From positions 372,001 through 436,000 of the forward strand of contig JBFMCV010000002.1 in NCBI GenBank assembly GCA_040754335.1: DNA of 64,000 nucleotides. The letters run 5' to 3'. This DNA comes from Thermodesulfobacteriota bacterium. Its GTDB lineage: Bacteria > Desulfobacterota_D > UBA1144 > Nemesobacterales > UBA2774. The notes under the pieces are model-generated. The model was not told the DNA's origin. It saw nothing but the letters and a program-made list of their open reading frames with translations, and searched no databases. Shown in pieces: positions 26,799 through 34,335 of this stretch (its first letter is position 1; each line of letters begins with the position of its first letter). The position numbers were made by a program, and so were the translations under genes.

Positions 26799-27920
26799 AT
26801 GGATTCAATAACCCTTAAGGTGGAGTTGCAGAGTTACGGGTTGAGGATTCCCGATGCGAAGGACGTCAGGAGCGGGGGCGCCGGCCCTACGGGCGGTATC
26901 CATCTCAAGATCGTGTCCGGCGGCGAGGCGAACATCCCGGTCGTCGGCGATTTCGTCCGCTCGTCTCCCTACCATCTCGACCGGATAAACGGGGAGTACT
27001 GGATATTCAAGGACGGCGTCGCCGTGGCGCAGGTGGAGCTTATGGGCGGGCCCAGGTTCCACGAGCACAAGACGTCGGCCGGCATCCCCATGCAGCGCAT
27101 AGGGCTCCTCCACTGCCCTACGACGTTCGCGACTACACTGCTGCAGACGTGCGATTTCTGGGAAGACGAGAGGAGGTGCAAGTTCTGCGGCATCGAGCTC
27201 ACCCTCAAGGACAGGAGCACTGTAGGATTCAAGAACGCGAAGAGCCTTGTCGAGACGCTCACTCTCGCAAAGGAGCTTGACGGTATAACGAACGTGGTTT
27301 TTACCTCGGGCGTTGCCCCCGACGAGGAGAAGGCGCTCGCGAAATACGCGGAGATATGCCGCGAGGTGAAGCTGGCGACAGGCCTCCCCATACAGCTCCA
27401 GATTATACCGCCCGAAGACCTCTCGTGGCTGGGGAGGCTGAAAGAGGCGGGCGTCGATTCGCTCGGCGTTCACATAGAGACTTTCGACCCCGACGTGTTC
27501 AGGACGGTCACGCCGGGGAAGGCCGGGATCGGGCTCGACAAATATATAGCCGCCTGGAAGGAAGCAGTCAGGGTCTTCGGGAGGTGGCAGGTCAGCACGT
27601 ACATACTCGTCGGTCTCGGCGAAAGGCTCAAAACCGTTATCGAAGGAGCTTCTCTTTGCGCCGAGCTGGGCGTTTACCCGTTCATAGTCCCCTTCAGGCC
27701 TATCGCGGGCACGCCCATGGAGAACTCGGCTCCGCCGAAGCCCGAGATAATGGAATATGTCTACAGGGAGGCCGCGAAAATACTCTCCGGGTACGACATC
27801 GGAGTCGACAAGGTCAGCAAGGCGGGGTGCGTGAGCTGCGGCGAGTGCTCGGCGCTCCACGATTTTGAAAAATCCCTGGGCGCGGGCAGGGTCAGGCTCA
27901 CGAAGTTTACGAAACAGTAG
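26799..27920 (+). CDS. Radical SAM protein, MSMEG_0568 family
   Basis: 373 aa. The cluster-binding motif is atypical, C-x8-C-x2-C (Cys118, Cys127, Cys130; CDFW...CKFC), as in the MSMEG_0568/NitD family of nitrogen-starvation clusters. A barrel follows (VVFTSGVAP, LQIIPPEDL, GVHIETFDPDVF, STYILVGLGE). Near the end Cys344, Cys347 and Cys350 form CxxCxxC, which could hold an auxiliary iron-sulfur cluster. The reaction is unknown. I chose ATG 26799, with AAGGGGG upstream; the in-frame ATG 78 nt earlier has no ribosome site. Confidence 0.9.
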   Translation: MDSITLKVELQSYGLRIPDAKDVRSGGAGPTGGIHLKIVSGGEANIPVVGDFVRSSPYHLDRINGEYWIFKDGVAVAQVELMGGPRFHEHKTSAGIPMQRIGLLHCPTTFATTLLQTCDFWEDERRCKFCGIELTLKDRSTVGFKNAKSLVETLTLAKELDGITNVVFTSGVAPDEEKALAKYAEICREVKLATGLPIQLQIIPPEDLSWLGRLKEAGVDSLGVHIETFDPDVFRTVTPGKAGIGLDKYIAAWKEAVRVFGRWQVSTYILVGLGERLKTVIEGASLCAELGVYPFIVPFRPIAGTPMENSAPPKPEIMEYVYREAAKILSGYDIGVDKVSKAGCVSCGECSALHDFEKSLGAGRVRLTKFTKQ

Positions 27921-28053
27921 ACCGAGGAACTGGAAGGGGTTGGCTTCAACATAAGCGGACAGGGCGCAGGCAAGGCGGCTTTCGCCGCGCGAAGAACAGT
28001 TCTGCGCCTCGCGCGGGACGGATATCAGACAAGATGCAAAGGGGTGATTTCAG

Positions 28054-29403
28054 ATGAGCAGCGATAATTTGCGGATCATAATCATTGGAGGCGGCGCGGG
28101 AGGCATATCGGCCGCGTCGACGTCCAAGACCGTCGCTCCCGGCGCATCCGTTACGGTGTTCACGGAATACGAGGACGTGGCCTACAGCCCGTGCGGGATA
28201 CCGTTCGTGCTGGGGAAGGAGATTCCCGATTTCGAGCGCCTCTTCCTCCAGACCCCGGAGCATTATGCTTCTATAGGAATAGACCTAAGGCTCAGGACGG
28301 CCGTCACCGGTATCGACCTCAAGGGCCGCACCGTGAGCGTCGGCGCCGAGAAATATCCGTGGGACCGGCTCATCATAGCGACGGGATGGGAATACGACAA
28401 GCCCGACATACCGGGAATAAACCTGGAGGGCCTACATTACATAAAAAACATAAGGCGCGCGATGGAGTTCGACAAGCTGTTAGACGGCGTCAAGAAGGTC
28501 GTCGTCGTCGCTGCGACTCCCCTAGGCATAGAGATCTCGGGCAACCTCGCCCACAGGGGGATCGAGACGCATCTGGTCGATGAGGGAGCCTGGCTGATGT
28601 CCGACGTGGCCGACCCCGACATCATGGAGCCCGTCCAGAAGTCGCTCGAGGAATTCGGCACCATAATCCACTTCGGCGAGAAGGTGCTCGAGTTCAGGGG
28701 AAGGGACGGGAAGGTGAGCTCGGTCGTCACGACGGGCCGCGAGATAGAGTGCGACGTGGCCATAATAGCGACCCACAAGAAGCCCAACAACCGCATATCG
28801 CGAGAAGCGGGGATCGAGATAGGCTCGACCGGGGGCATCGTGGTCGACGACCACATGCGCACCTCGGTCAAGGACGTTTACGCGGCAGGGGACTGCTGCG
28901 AGATCATACACGGAGTGACCGACATACCGATTCAGGGGCTTTCGGGGAGCCACGCGTATTCTCAGGGGCGGGTGGCTGGAGCAAACGCCGCGGGAGCCGA
29001 CCGCGCGTACGACCCCGTATTCGTGCCCTGGGGGATGGTCGGGGGGCAGGTGCAGATGGGAGGGGTGTCGCTCGGGGAAACGCTCCACAAGGCGCTCGGC
29101 ATACCGCATATAGTCGCGGCCGCAACGGGCATATCGAGGGCGAGGTATTACCCCGGCGTGAGCAGGATAAGGGTGAAGCTGATAGCGGACCCGGTGACGC
29201 ACAGGGTTCTCGGAGCGCAGATGTCGGGAGGGGAGGGGATAAAGGAAAGGGCCGACTTCCTCGCGTTCGCAATAAAGCGCGGGGCCACGATCGAGGACTT
29301 CGCATGGATGGAGAACGTATATTCTCCCCCGATCGGCGCCCTAATGGAGCCGATCGCGCTCGCTGCTCAGGCGGGCCTCGCGGAGCTCGCGAAGAATAAG
29401 TGA
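28054..29403 (+). CDS. FAD-dependent disulfide-reductase-family oxidoreductase (CoA-disulfide reductase/Nox-like)
   Basis: 449 aa. N-terminal FAD motif GGGAGG (12-17), a redox cysteine in YSPCGIPF (Cys47) as in CoA-disulfide reductases and NADH oxidases, VYAAGDCCE for FAD ribityl binding, and the C-terminal dimerisation domain. The second Rossmann motif, normally GxGxxG, reads AATPLGIEIS, so normal NAD(P)H binding is doubtful. The flavoenzyme of standard Nit1C clusters is a different family (MSMEG_0569), so this may replace it. GGGGTG eight bases before the ATG. Confidence 0.85.
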   Translation: MSSDNLRIIIIGGGAGGISAASTSKTVAPGASVTVFTEYEDVAYSPCGIPFVLGKEIPDFERLFLQTPEHYASIGIDLRLRTAVTGIDLKGRTVSVGAEKYPWDRLIIATGWEYDKPDIPGINLEGLHYIKNIRRAMEFDKLLDGVKKVVVVAATPLGIEISGNLAHRGIETHLVDEGAWLMSDVADPDIMEPVQKSLEEFGTIIHFGEKVLEFRGRDGKVSSVVTTGREIECDVAIIATHKKPNNRISREAGIEIGSTGGIVVDDHMRTSVKDVYAAGDCCEIIHGVTDIPIQGLSGSHAYSQGRVAGANAAGADRAYDPVFVPWGMVGGQVQMGGVSLGETLHKALGIPHIVAAATGISRARYYPGVSRIRVKLIADPVTHRVLGAQMSGGEGIKERADFLAFAIKRGATIEDFAWMENVYSPPIGALMEPIALAAQAGLAELAKNK

Positions 29404-29494
29404 GTCCGGCATATCAGGCGCGTATTTCCATGCGGGGGGAGCTGCTATGTGTCGCGGAATAATAATTTGATAGAATTTTACGAGAGGGATTCAA

Positions 29495-29743
29495 ATGGCT
29501 TTCGGATCGTGGCTCAGGAAAAACGCTGAAAAGTATCTCATGGAGGCGGCTCAGGAAAGCGTGGCCAGGCGTTATCCCGAATACTGTGCCGAGTCCTACA
29601 GGGAGAAAGGTCTCGCGCATTTCTTCTGGAAGAACGTGTTCGTCCCCGTCTACCTGGCGATACCCTGGCCCGTGAGGAGAAAAATTATTCTTTTTACGTC
29701 TTATCCCGGAGGGAAGCGGCCCAGCTGGAAGAAGTTCGGTTGA
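29495..29743 (+). CDS. Small basic protein, unknown
   Basis: 82 aa, basic, aromatic-rich, with two short amphipathic helices (WLRKNAEKYLMEAAQES; FFWKNVFVPVYLAIPWPVRRKII), the second semi-hydrophobic and possibly membrane-associated. I do not recognise it; it does not look like the MSMEG_0570 small protein expected in such clusters. GAGAGGG six bases upstream supports the ATG. Located between the FAD oxidoreductase and allH genes on the same strand. Confidence 0.6.
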   Translation: MAFGSWLRKNAEKYLMEAAQESVARRYPEYCAESYREKGLAHFFWKNVFVPVYLAIPWPVRRKIILFTSYPGGKRPSWKKFG

Positions 29744-29784
29744 GGCGCGCCGGCGGGTACGGGACAGCGTTACAGCATTATATA

Positions 29785-30783
29785 ATGAGAACGTCGCAAA
29801 GTATTGATACAGTTTCGCTCGAAGCGGAATCGATTGGGGAGAAGGCGTTAAAGGTCCTCGGGAAAAAAGGGGGACGGCTTGAAATCCACAGTGTTTTCGA
29901 CCACGCGGTCTATATTGCCGCCGGAAAGAACAGACTTGTAAAACTGATACGAAATAAAGATTTCTTAAGCCCGTATTCTATACTCATTAAACAGGACGGA
30001 GCCGCGCCTATGAGCTCTTTCGGCTTCGAGAAGAGGGCGCGCGTGTCGTACCTCGGCGGCTGTCTCGCCTCAGGCGACGGCCCCTTGCGCGTGGACCTCT
30101 CCCGCGCGCATATATACAGGAAGGAAAAACTTAGAGAATCCCTAGCCGGTGTGGAATCGGCCGCGCTCAATCTGAGGATACTGCGCGACGTCATTTACAC
30201 TCACCCAGGGAGGGAAGGGCTCGTACCGCTCCTCGAAAACGTCGAGCTTAGAGGGCCGATGAAGCTCTTTCTGGAGCCACTCGGGGGCGGCGTGGCGGAG
30301 ACGGCGAGGCCCCACATAGAGAGGCTCATGTGGGGGTTATATGCGGGCGACCCCGCGGCCGTGGCCGATAACGCGGGCGCGATACTCGGCCTTGGGCCCG
30401 GGCTCACCCCTTCGTGCGACGATTTCCTGGCGGGTCTCTTTCTGAGTCTCGGTTTCGCGGGGAAATCTTTTTACGGAAACGGGGACGGCCGCGCGCGGTT
30501 CTTTAAAAAAGCCGGAGACGAGATGCTGAAAATGGCCGAGAAAAAAACGACTGTTTACAGCGTTTGTCTGATCGGCGACGCCCGGAGAGGGGAAGGGCCG
30601 CGGGCCGCGACGGACCTCATAAAAAGCCTCCTCACGGGCTCGCCCGAAGAAACCGCTGCGTCGGCGAAAATACTGCTTGGCATGGGAGCTACGACCGGGG
30701 CGGACATCGCCGTTGGTATCTATTACGGGGTAAGGTTTCTCAATTCCTTGCGCGAAGCGGAGGCGCTTTATGAGACCGCTTGA
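29785..30783 (+). CDS. allH: AllH/YlbF (DUF2877) oxamate carbamoyltransferase subunit homologue
   Basis: 332 aa. SVFDHAVYIA near the start and GLGPGLTPSCDDFLAGLFLSL are the defining motifs of DUF2877, named AllH in E. coli as the third oxamate carbamoyltransferase subunit. Unlike in E. coli it is about 4 kb from allG and allF. A TTG at 29740 overlapping the previous stop (TTGA) is an alternative start that would couple the two genes; the ATG at 29785 lacks a ribosome site. Its 3' end overlaps the glycosyltransferase gene by 14 nt. Confidence 0.85.
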   Translation: MRTSQSIDTVSLEAESIGEKALKVLGKKGGRLEIHSVFDHAVYIAAGKNRLVKLIRNKDFLSPYSILIKQDGAAPMSSFGFEKRARVSYLGGCLASGDGPLRVDLSRAHIYRKEKLRESLAGVESAALNLRILRDVIYTHPGREGLVPLLENVELRGPMKLFLEPLGGGVAETARPHIERLMWGLYAGDPAAVADNAGAILGLGPGLTPSCDDFLAGLFLSLGFAGKSFYGNGDGRARFFKKAGDEMLKMAEKKTTVYSVCLIGDARRGEGPRAATDLIKSLLTGSPEETAASAKILLGMGATTGADIAVGIYYGVRFLNSLREAEALYETA

Positions 30784-31984
30784 CGTGGCGCTCCTCACGT
30801 ATTCGACGAAGCCCAGGGGCGGGGTCGTCCATACGCTGTCGCTTGCCGAAAGCCTCGCCCGCCTCGGGCACAGCGCGCGCGTGTACTCGCTCTCCTCAGG
30901 GGGGAGCGAATTTTTCAGGCGCGTGGACGTGCCCCATACGCTCATACCGTGCCCTGAGAAGGAATACGGAGGCATGGACGAAAAGATAAGGGACTACATT
31001 AATATTTATACGGAATATCTTTCAACTCATCGCACTGCACACGACATATTCCACGCGGAGGACTGCATTTCGGCGAACGCGCTCCTTAACCTGAGAGAGA
31101 GCGGGCTTATCGACTCCTTCGTGAGGACCGTGCACCACCTTGACGACTTCACCTCCGAATCGCTCGTAGAGTGCCAGCTTAAGAGCGTCCTCGAGCCCGA
31201 CCACGTAATCACGGTGAGCAGGGCGTGGGAGAGGGAGCTCTCGTCCGCGTATTCGGTCCCCTCGACCGTCATCAACAACGGCGTCGATACGCGTAAATAC
31301 CGCCCGCTCCCGGACGGGGAATCGAAAGACGCGTGCAAGGAGAAATTCTCTCTCTCCGGCAAGAGGGTGATGCTGAGCATAGGGGGCATAGAGCCGAGGA
31401 AGAACACGCTAACGTCGCTGAGAGCGTTCTATGCGGCGAGGAAGCACTTTCACAGCAAAGGCGAAACGCTCGTGTGGGTGATAGGAGGCGGGGAGACGCT
31501 CTTTGACTACAGGTCTTACAGGGACGAGTTTTTCTCGGAGGCGGGGAGGCTCGGCCTCGTCACGGGGGAGGATATATTGATCCCGGGCAGCGTTTCCGAA
31601 GACTCGATCCCTGCCCTCTACAACGCGGCCGACGTCTTCGTATTCCCTTCCGTTAAAGAGGGCTGGGGGCTCGTCGTTCTCGAGGCGCTCGCTTCCGGCG
31701 TGCCCGTTATCGCTTCGGGCATAGAGCCCATGACCGAATATTTGAGGGACGGCCTGAATTCGCTCCTGGTTTCGCCCATGGACCATGAGGCTATAGCGTC
31801 ACGTATAATAGAGCTCTCGGATGACGGGGAATTGACGACGAGGCTCGCGCGGAAGGGGAGGGAGACAGCGGAGGAGTACAGCTGGGAGAACGCGGCCCTG
31901 GGGCACGTCACTTTTTACAGCGGGATACTGAACGATGTATGGCGAGGTGAAATCGAGGCAGGCAGGGTGAAGAGATGGAGGTAA
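30770..31984 (+). CDS. Glycosyltransferase, MSMEG_0565 family (GT-B)
   Basis: 404 aa. LLTYSTKPRGGVVHTLSLAESL, a conserved VHHLDDF, VSRAWERELSS and the GT4-like donor site SVKEGWGLVVLEALASGVPVIAS match the MSMEG_0565 glycosyltransferases linked to nitrogen-starvation clusters. It should transfer a sugar from a nucleotide donor onto a pathway product or a cell molecule; acceptor unknown. Overlaps allH by 14 nt and the OsmC gene by 10 nt, so the three are translationally coupled. Confidence 0.9.
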   Translation: MRPLDVALLTYSTKPRGGVVHTLSLAESLARLGHSARVYSLSSGGSEFFRRVDVPHTLIPCPEKEYGGMDEKIRDYINIYTEYLSTHRTAHDIFHAEDCISANALLNLRESGLIDSFVRTVHHLDDFTSESLVECQLKSVLEPDHVITVSRAWERELSSAYSVPSTVINNGVDTRKYRPLPDGESKDACKEKFSLSGKRVMLSIGGIEPRKNTLTSLRAFYAARKHFHSKGETLVWVIGGGETLFDYRSYRDEFFSEAGRLGLVTGEDILIPGSVSEDSIPALYNAADVFVFPSVKEGWGLVVLEALASGVPVIASGIEPMTEYLRDGLNSLLVSPMDHEAIASRIIELSDDGELTTRLARKGRETAEEYSWENAALGHVTFYSGILNDVWRGEIEAGRVKRWR

Positions 31985-32361
31985 AGGCGTTCTGGAGGCG
32001 GAAGTACCAGGTGGACGTCAGGGCGCGGCAGTTCAGCGTGCTCACGGACGAGCCGCCCGATTTCAGCGGCGAGGACGCGGGCATGATGCCGACGGAGCTT
32101 TTCCTCGCGTCCGTAGCGTCCTGCTTCTGCATGGCTATCATATACGTGGCCACGAAGAGGCGGATCGAGGTGGACGATATGGAGGTGGACGTCGAGGGCG
32201 AGAAGGACGTGAAGAACTTCGTGTTCACGAAGCTCATCGTCAAGGTGAGGAGCACGGTCCCGGCCCGCACCCTCGAAGCGCTCATCGAAGAGGCGAGGAA
32301 ATACTGTTTCGTGAGCAGGACGATCACAAACCGGTGCCCGATCGAATTCAGGGTCATATAG
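31975..32361 (+). CDS. OsmC-family protein
   Basis: 128 aa. MMPTELFLASVASCFCMAIIYVA carries the peroxidatic cysteine region of OsmC/Ohr proteins and KYCFVSRTI the second cysteine. Family members reduce organic hydroperoxides or act as thiol-dependent redox proteins in the cytoplasm. Its start lies inside the end of the glycosyltransferase gene (10-nt overlap), so it is a real member of the operon; it may protect or assist the radical SAM and flavin enzymes. Confidence 0.85.
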   Translation: MEVKAFWRRKYQVDVRARQFSVLTDEPPDFSGEDAGMMPTELFLASVASCFCMAIIYVATKRRIEVDDMEVDVEGEKDVKNFVFTKLIVKVRSTVPARTLEALIEEARKYCFVSRTITNRCPIEFRVI

Positions 32362-32391
32362 CGGGGGCCCGGAAAATCAAGGAGATACGCG

Positions 32392-32847
32392 TTGCCGGTA
32401 TTATTCAGGATTAAAAAGAATTACTTTCAGGACGCGCTCCGCTTGATGCGGATATCGAAGACAGCGGGCGGAATGGACGGCGTGAAGAAGGCGACCGCCG
32501 TGATGGCGACCGAGAAAGCCAAGTTCGCGCTCGAGACGGCGGGGCTACTTACGCGGGAGATAAAGGACGCCTCGGGCGGAGACCTGGTGATCGCCGTAGA
32601 GGCGGCCTCGGAAGCCGCCGCCGAAAGGGCGCTCGACGCGATGGAGGAGATGATCTCGGCCGGCTCTTCCGCCGGAGGGAGCGAATCCCGGGACATATTC
32701 AACCGGGACATACGGGCCGTGAACATCGGTCTCGATATATTCAGGGACGCGCTCGAGGCCCAGGGCGTAAAGGTGGTGCAGGTGGATTGGGAGGTTCCAG
32801 CTGGAGGGGACGAAAAAATTATAGATATATTGAAGAAGATGTACTGA
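32392..32847 (+). CDS. Stand-alone FdrA-like N-terminal domain protein
   Basis: 151 aa. Residues 1-90 align with the first 90 residues of the FdrA/AllF protein of the same operon: LFRIKKNYFQDALRLMRIS against ASVIKKNHYQDSLKLMQLS, and AVMATEKAKFALETAGLL against AIMATEANLKMLREAGLI. Residues 108-151 (AVNIGLDIFRDALEAQGVKV...GGDEKIIDILKKM) form a second segment that I recall from FdrA-related proteins and that the 520-aa protein lacks. It may complete or regulate the AllFGH complex. TTG start with AAGGAG seven bases upstream. Confidence 0.78.
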   Translation: MPVLFRIKKNYFQDALRLMRISKTAGGMDGVKKATAVMATEKAKFALETAGLLTREIKDASGGDLVIAVEAASEAAAERALDAMEEMISAGSSAGGSESRDIFNRDIRAVNIGLDIFRDALEAQGVKVVQVDWEVPAGGDEKIIDILKKMY

Positions 32848-32898
32848 ACCTCGCTGAATGCGGACGTTCGGGCACATGGAAAAGATGAGGCGTACGGA

Positions 32899-33465
32899 AT
32901 GAGCATACGCGACCCTGAAAGGCTGAGAAAGACGCTCTCCGACCCCAAGCGCTTGGCGAGGGCGTTCAGCAGGCATACGTACGGCATGCTCGCGTGGGTC
33001 GACCTCTTCGGAGCGAAGCTGAAGACGATAAGGGACCTCGACGTGAAGCTCGTCGCTGCCGTGATAATCGCCGACAACGCGAAACACGCGAAGCTCTTCT
33101 CGGACAGGGCGCGGGAGCTGGGAGAGACTCCGGAGACTTACAAGCCCCCGCGCATAGGCCAGGAGATATACGACATACTCGAGTCCTACGACGATACGTT
33201 CGACGAGCTCGCCTATGCCTGGGGGTCGCTCGTGCATTTCTCCGCACTGCTCGACGTTTACCATTCTGTTGCGGACGGGAAGAGCCTGCGCGTTATAGAG
33301 GAGGTGCAGACGGACGTGAGGAGGCACCTTAAAGAACTCGAAGGATACTTCGCACGCAGCGCCGACAAGCCCGAAAAAAAGAAGAGGGCCGAGGAGATCA
33401 AATCGGTCGCAGACAGGATCTATGCCGACAGAGAAGACGTGGAGATAGAGTGGTATGCGTCGTAA
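32899..33465 (+). CDS. Helical protein, possibly ferritin-like
   Basis: 188 aa, almost entirely helical. IIADNAKHAKLFSDRARELG and IEEVQTDVRRHLKELEGYF sit where ferritin-like diiron proteins have their ExxH helices, but the expected glutamates are partly replaced (DNAKH, DVRRH), so metal binding is uncertain. No signal peptide. GAGG eight bases upstream of the ATG. Overlaps the methyltransferase gene by 11 nt. Confidence 0.65.
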   Translation: MSIRDPERLRKTLSDPKRLARAFSRHTYGMLAWVDLFGAKLKTIRDLDVKLVAAVIIADNAKHAKLFSDRARELGETPETYKPPRIGQEIYDILESYDDTFDELAYAWGSLVHFSALLDVYHSVADGKSLRVIEEVQTDVRRHLKELEGYFARSADKPEKKKRAEEIKSVADRIYADREDVEIEWYAS

Positions 33466-34303
33466 CGGGTCGCCCGGCTTTGAAGAGCTGCTGAAACCGC
33501 TTCCCCGGTATTCTCTCCGGAGCCTGTATTACGGCCTCGTCTCCCTGTTCCTCGGGACCGTGGGACAATTGTCGGACGGGATAAGGACGGGATGGAAATA
33601 CGGGTTCGACTCCGGGGTGCTGATGAACTACGTGTACGACAACTCGCCCGGAGGGAAATTCTACATAGGCAGGAAGCTCGACGAAGCCTTCCTCAACCAG
33701 GTCACGTGCAGGGCGTGGAGGGCGGTCAAAGAGATACAGAAGAACATGATACTGAGCTACCTGTCGGAGCGGGACGGTAGGGACACGTTCATCGCGGACA
33801 TGGCTTCGGGGGAAGCCGACTATCTCTTCGACGTGCTGAGACAGACAGGTCCCGGGGTGAGGGCGCTCCTCCGGGATATAAACGAGACGACGCTCGAGAG
33901 GAGCAGAAGGACGGCGAGCCGCCTCGGTGTCTCTCAGAGGGTTTCGTTCAAACGCGGGGACGCGCTCGACCCGGAGAGCCTTAGGGCGGCCCCGGAAAAA
34001 CCGGACCTCGTTATAGAGGCGGGGCTTTACGGGATAATCCACGACGACGCCCTCGTGCGCGCGCACCTCGCGCAGCTCCGGGACATACTAAACCCGGACG
34101 CGCTGCTGTTCAACGTGCAGACGCAGAACCCCCAGATAGAGCTCATCGCGAGGGTCTTCAGGAACCAGGAAGGCGAGAGGTGCGTATGGCACCTCCGTCC
34201 GGTCGAGGATGTGATCGGCTGGGCGGAGGAGGCGGGGTTCAGGGAGCCCAGGGTCACGTACGACCCTTACCGCATATACGCGGTCGTGATGATGAGGAGC
34301 TGA
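33455..34303 (+). CDS. Class I SAM methyltransferase (PF12147-like)
   Basis: 282 aa. GWKYGFDSGVLMNYVYDN and GRKLDEAFLN are typical of the Methyltransf_20 group; the SAM-binding strand is IADMASGEADYLF and the acidic loop ALLRDINETTLERS, with VIEAGLYGIIHDD further on. A moderately hydrophobic helix near residue 30 (LYYGLVSLFLGTVGQL) could bring it to the membrane. It presumably methylates a pathway intermediate or a lipid. Overlaps the upstream gene by 11 nt. Confidence 0.8.
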   Translation: MRRNGSPGFEELLKPLPRYSLRSLYYGLVSLFLGTVGQLSDGIRTGWKYGFDSGVLMNYVYDNSPGGKFYIGRKLDEAFLNQVTCRAWRAVKEIQKNMILSYLSERDGRDTFIADMASGEADYLFDVLRQTGPGVRALLRDINETTLERSRRTASRLGVSQRVSFKRGDALDPESLRAAPEKPDLVIEAGLYGIIHDDALVRAHLAQLRDILNPDALLFNVQTQNPQIELIARVFRNQEGERCVWHLRPVEDVIGWAEEAGFREPRVTYDPYRIYAVVMMRS

Positions 34304-34335
34304 GGGAGGCGGCGGGACCGGGACGGAAACCGAGA

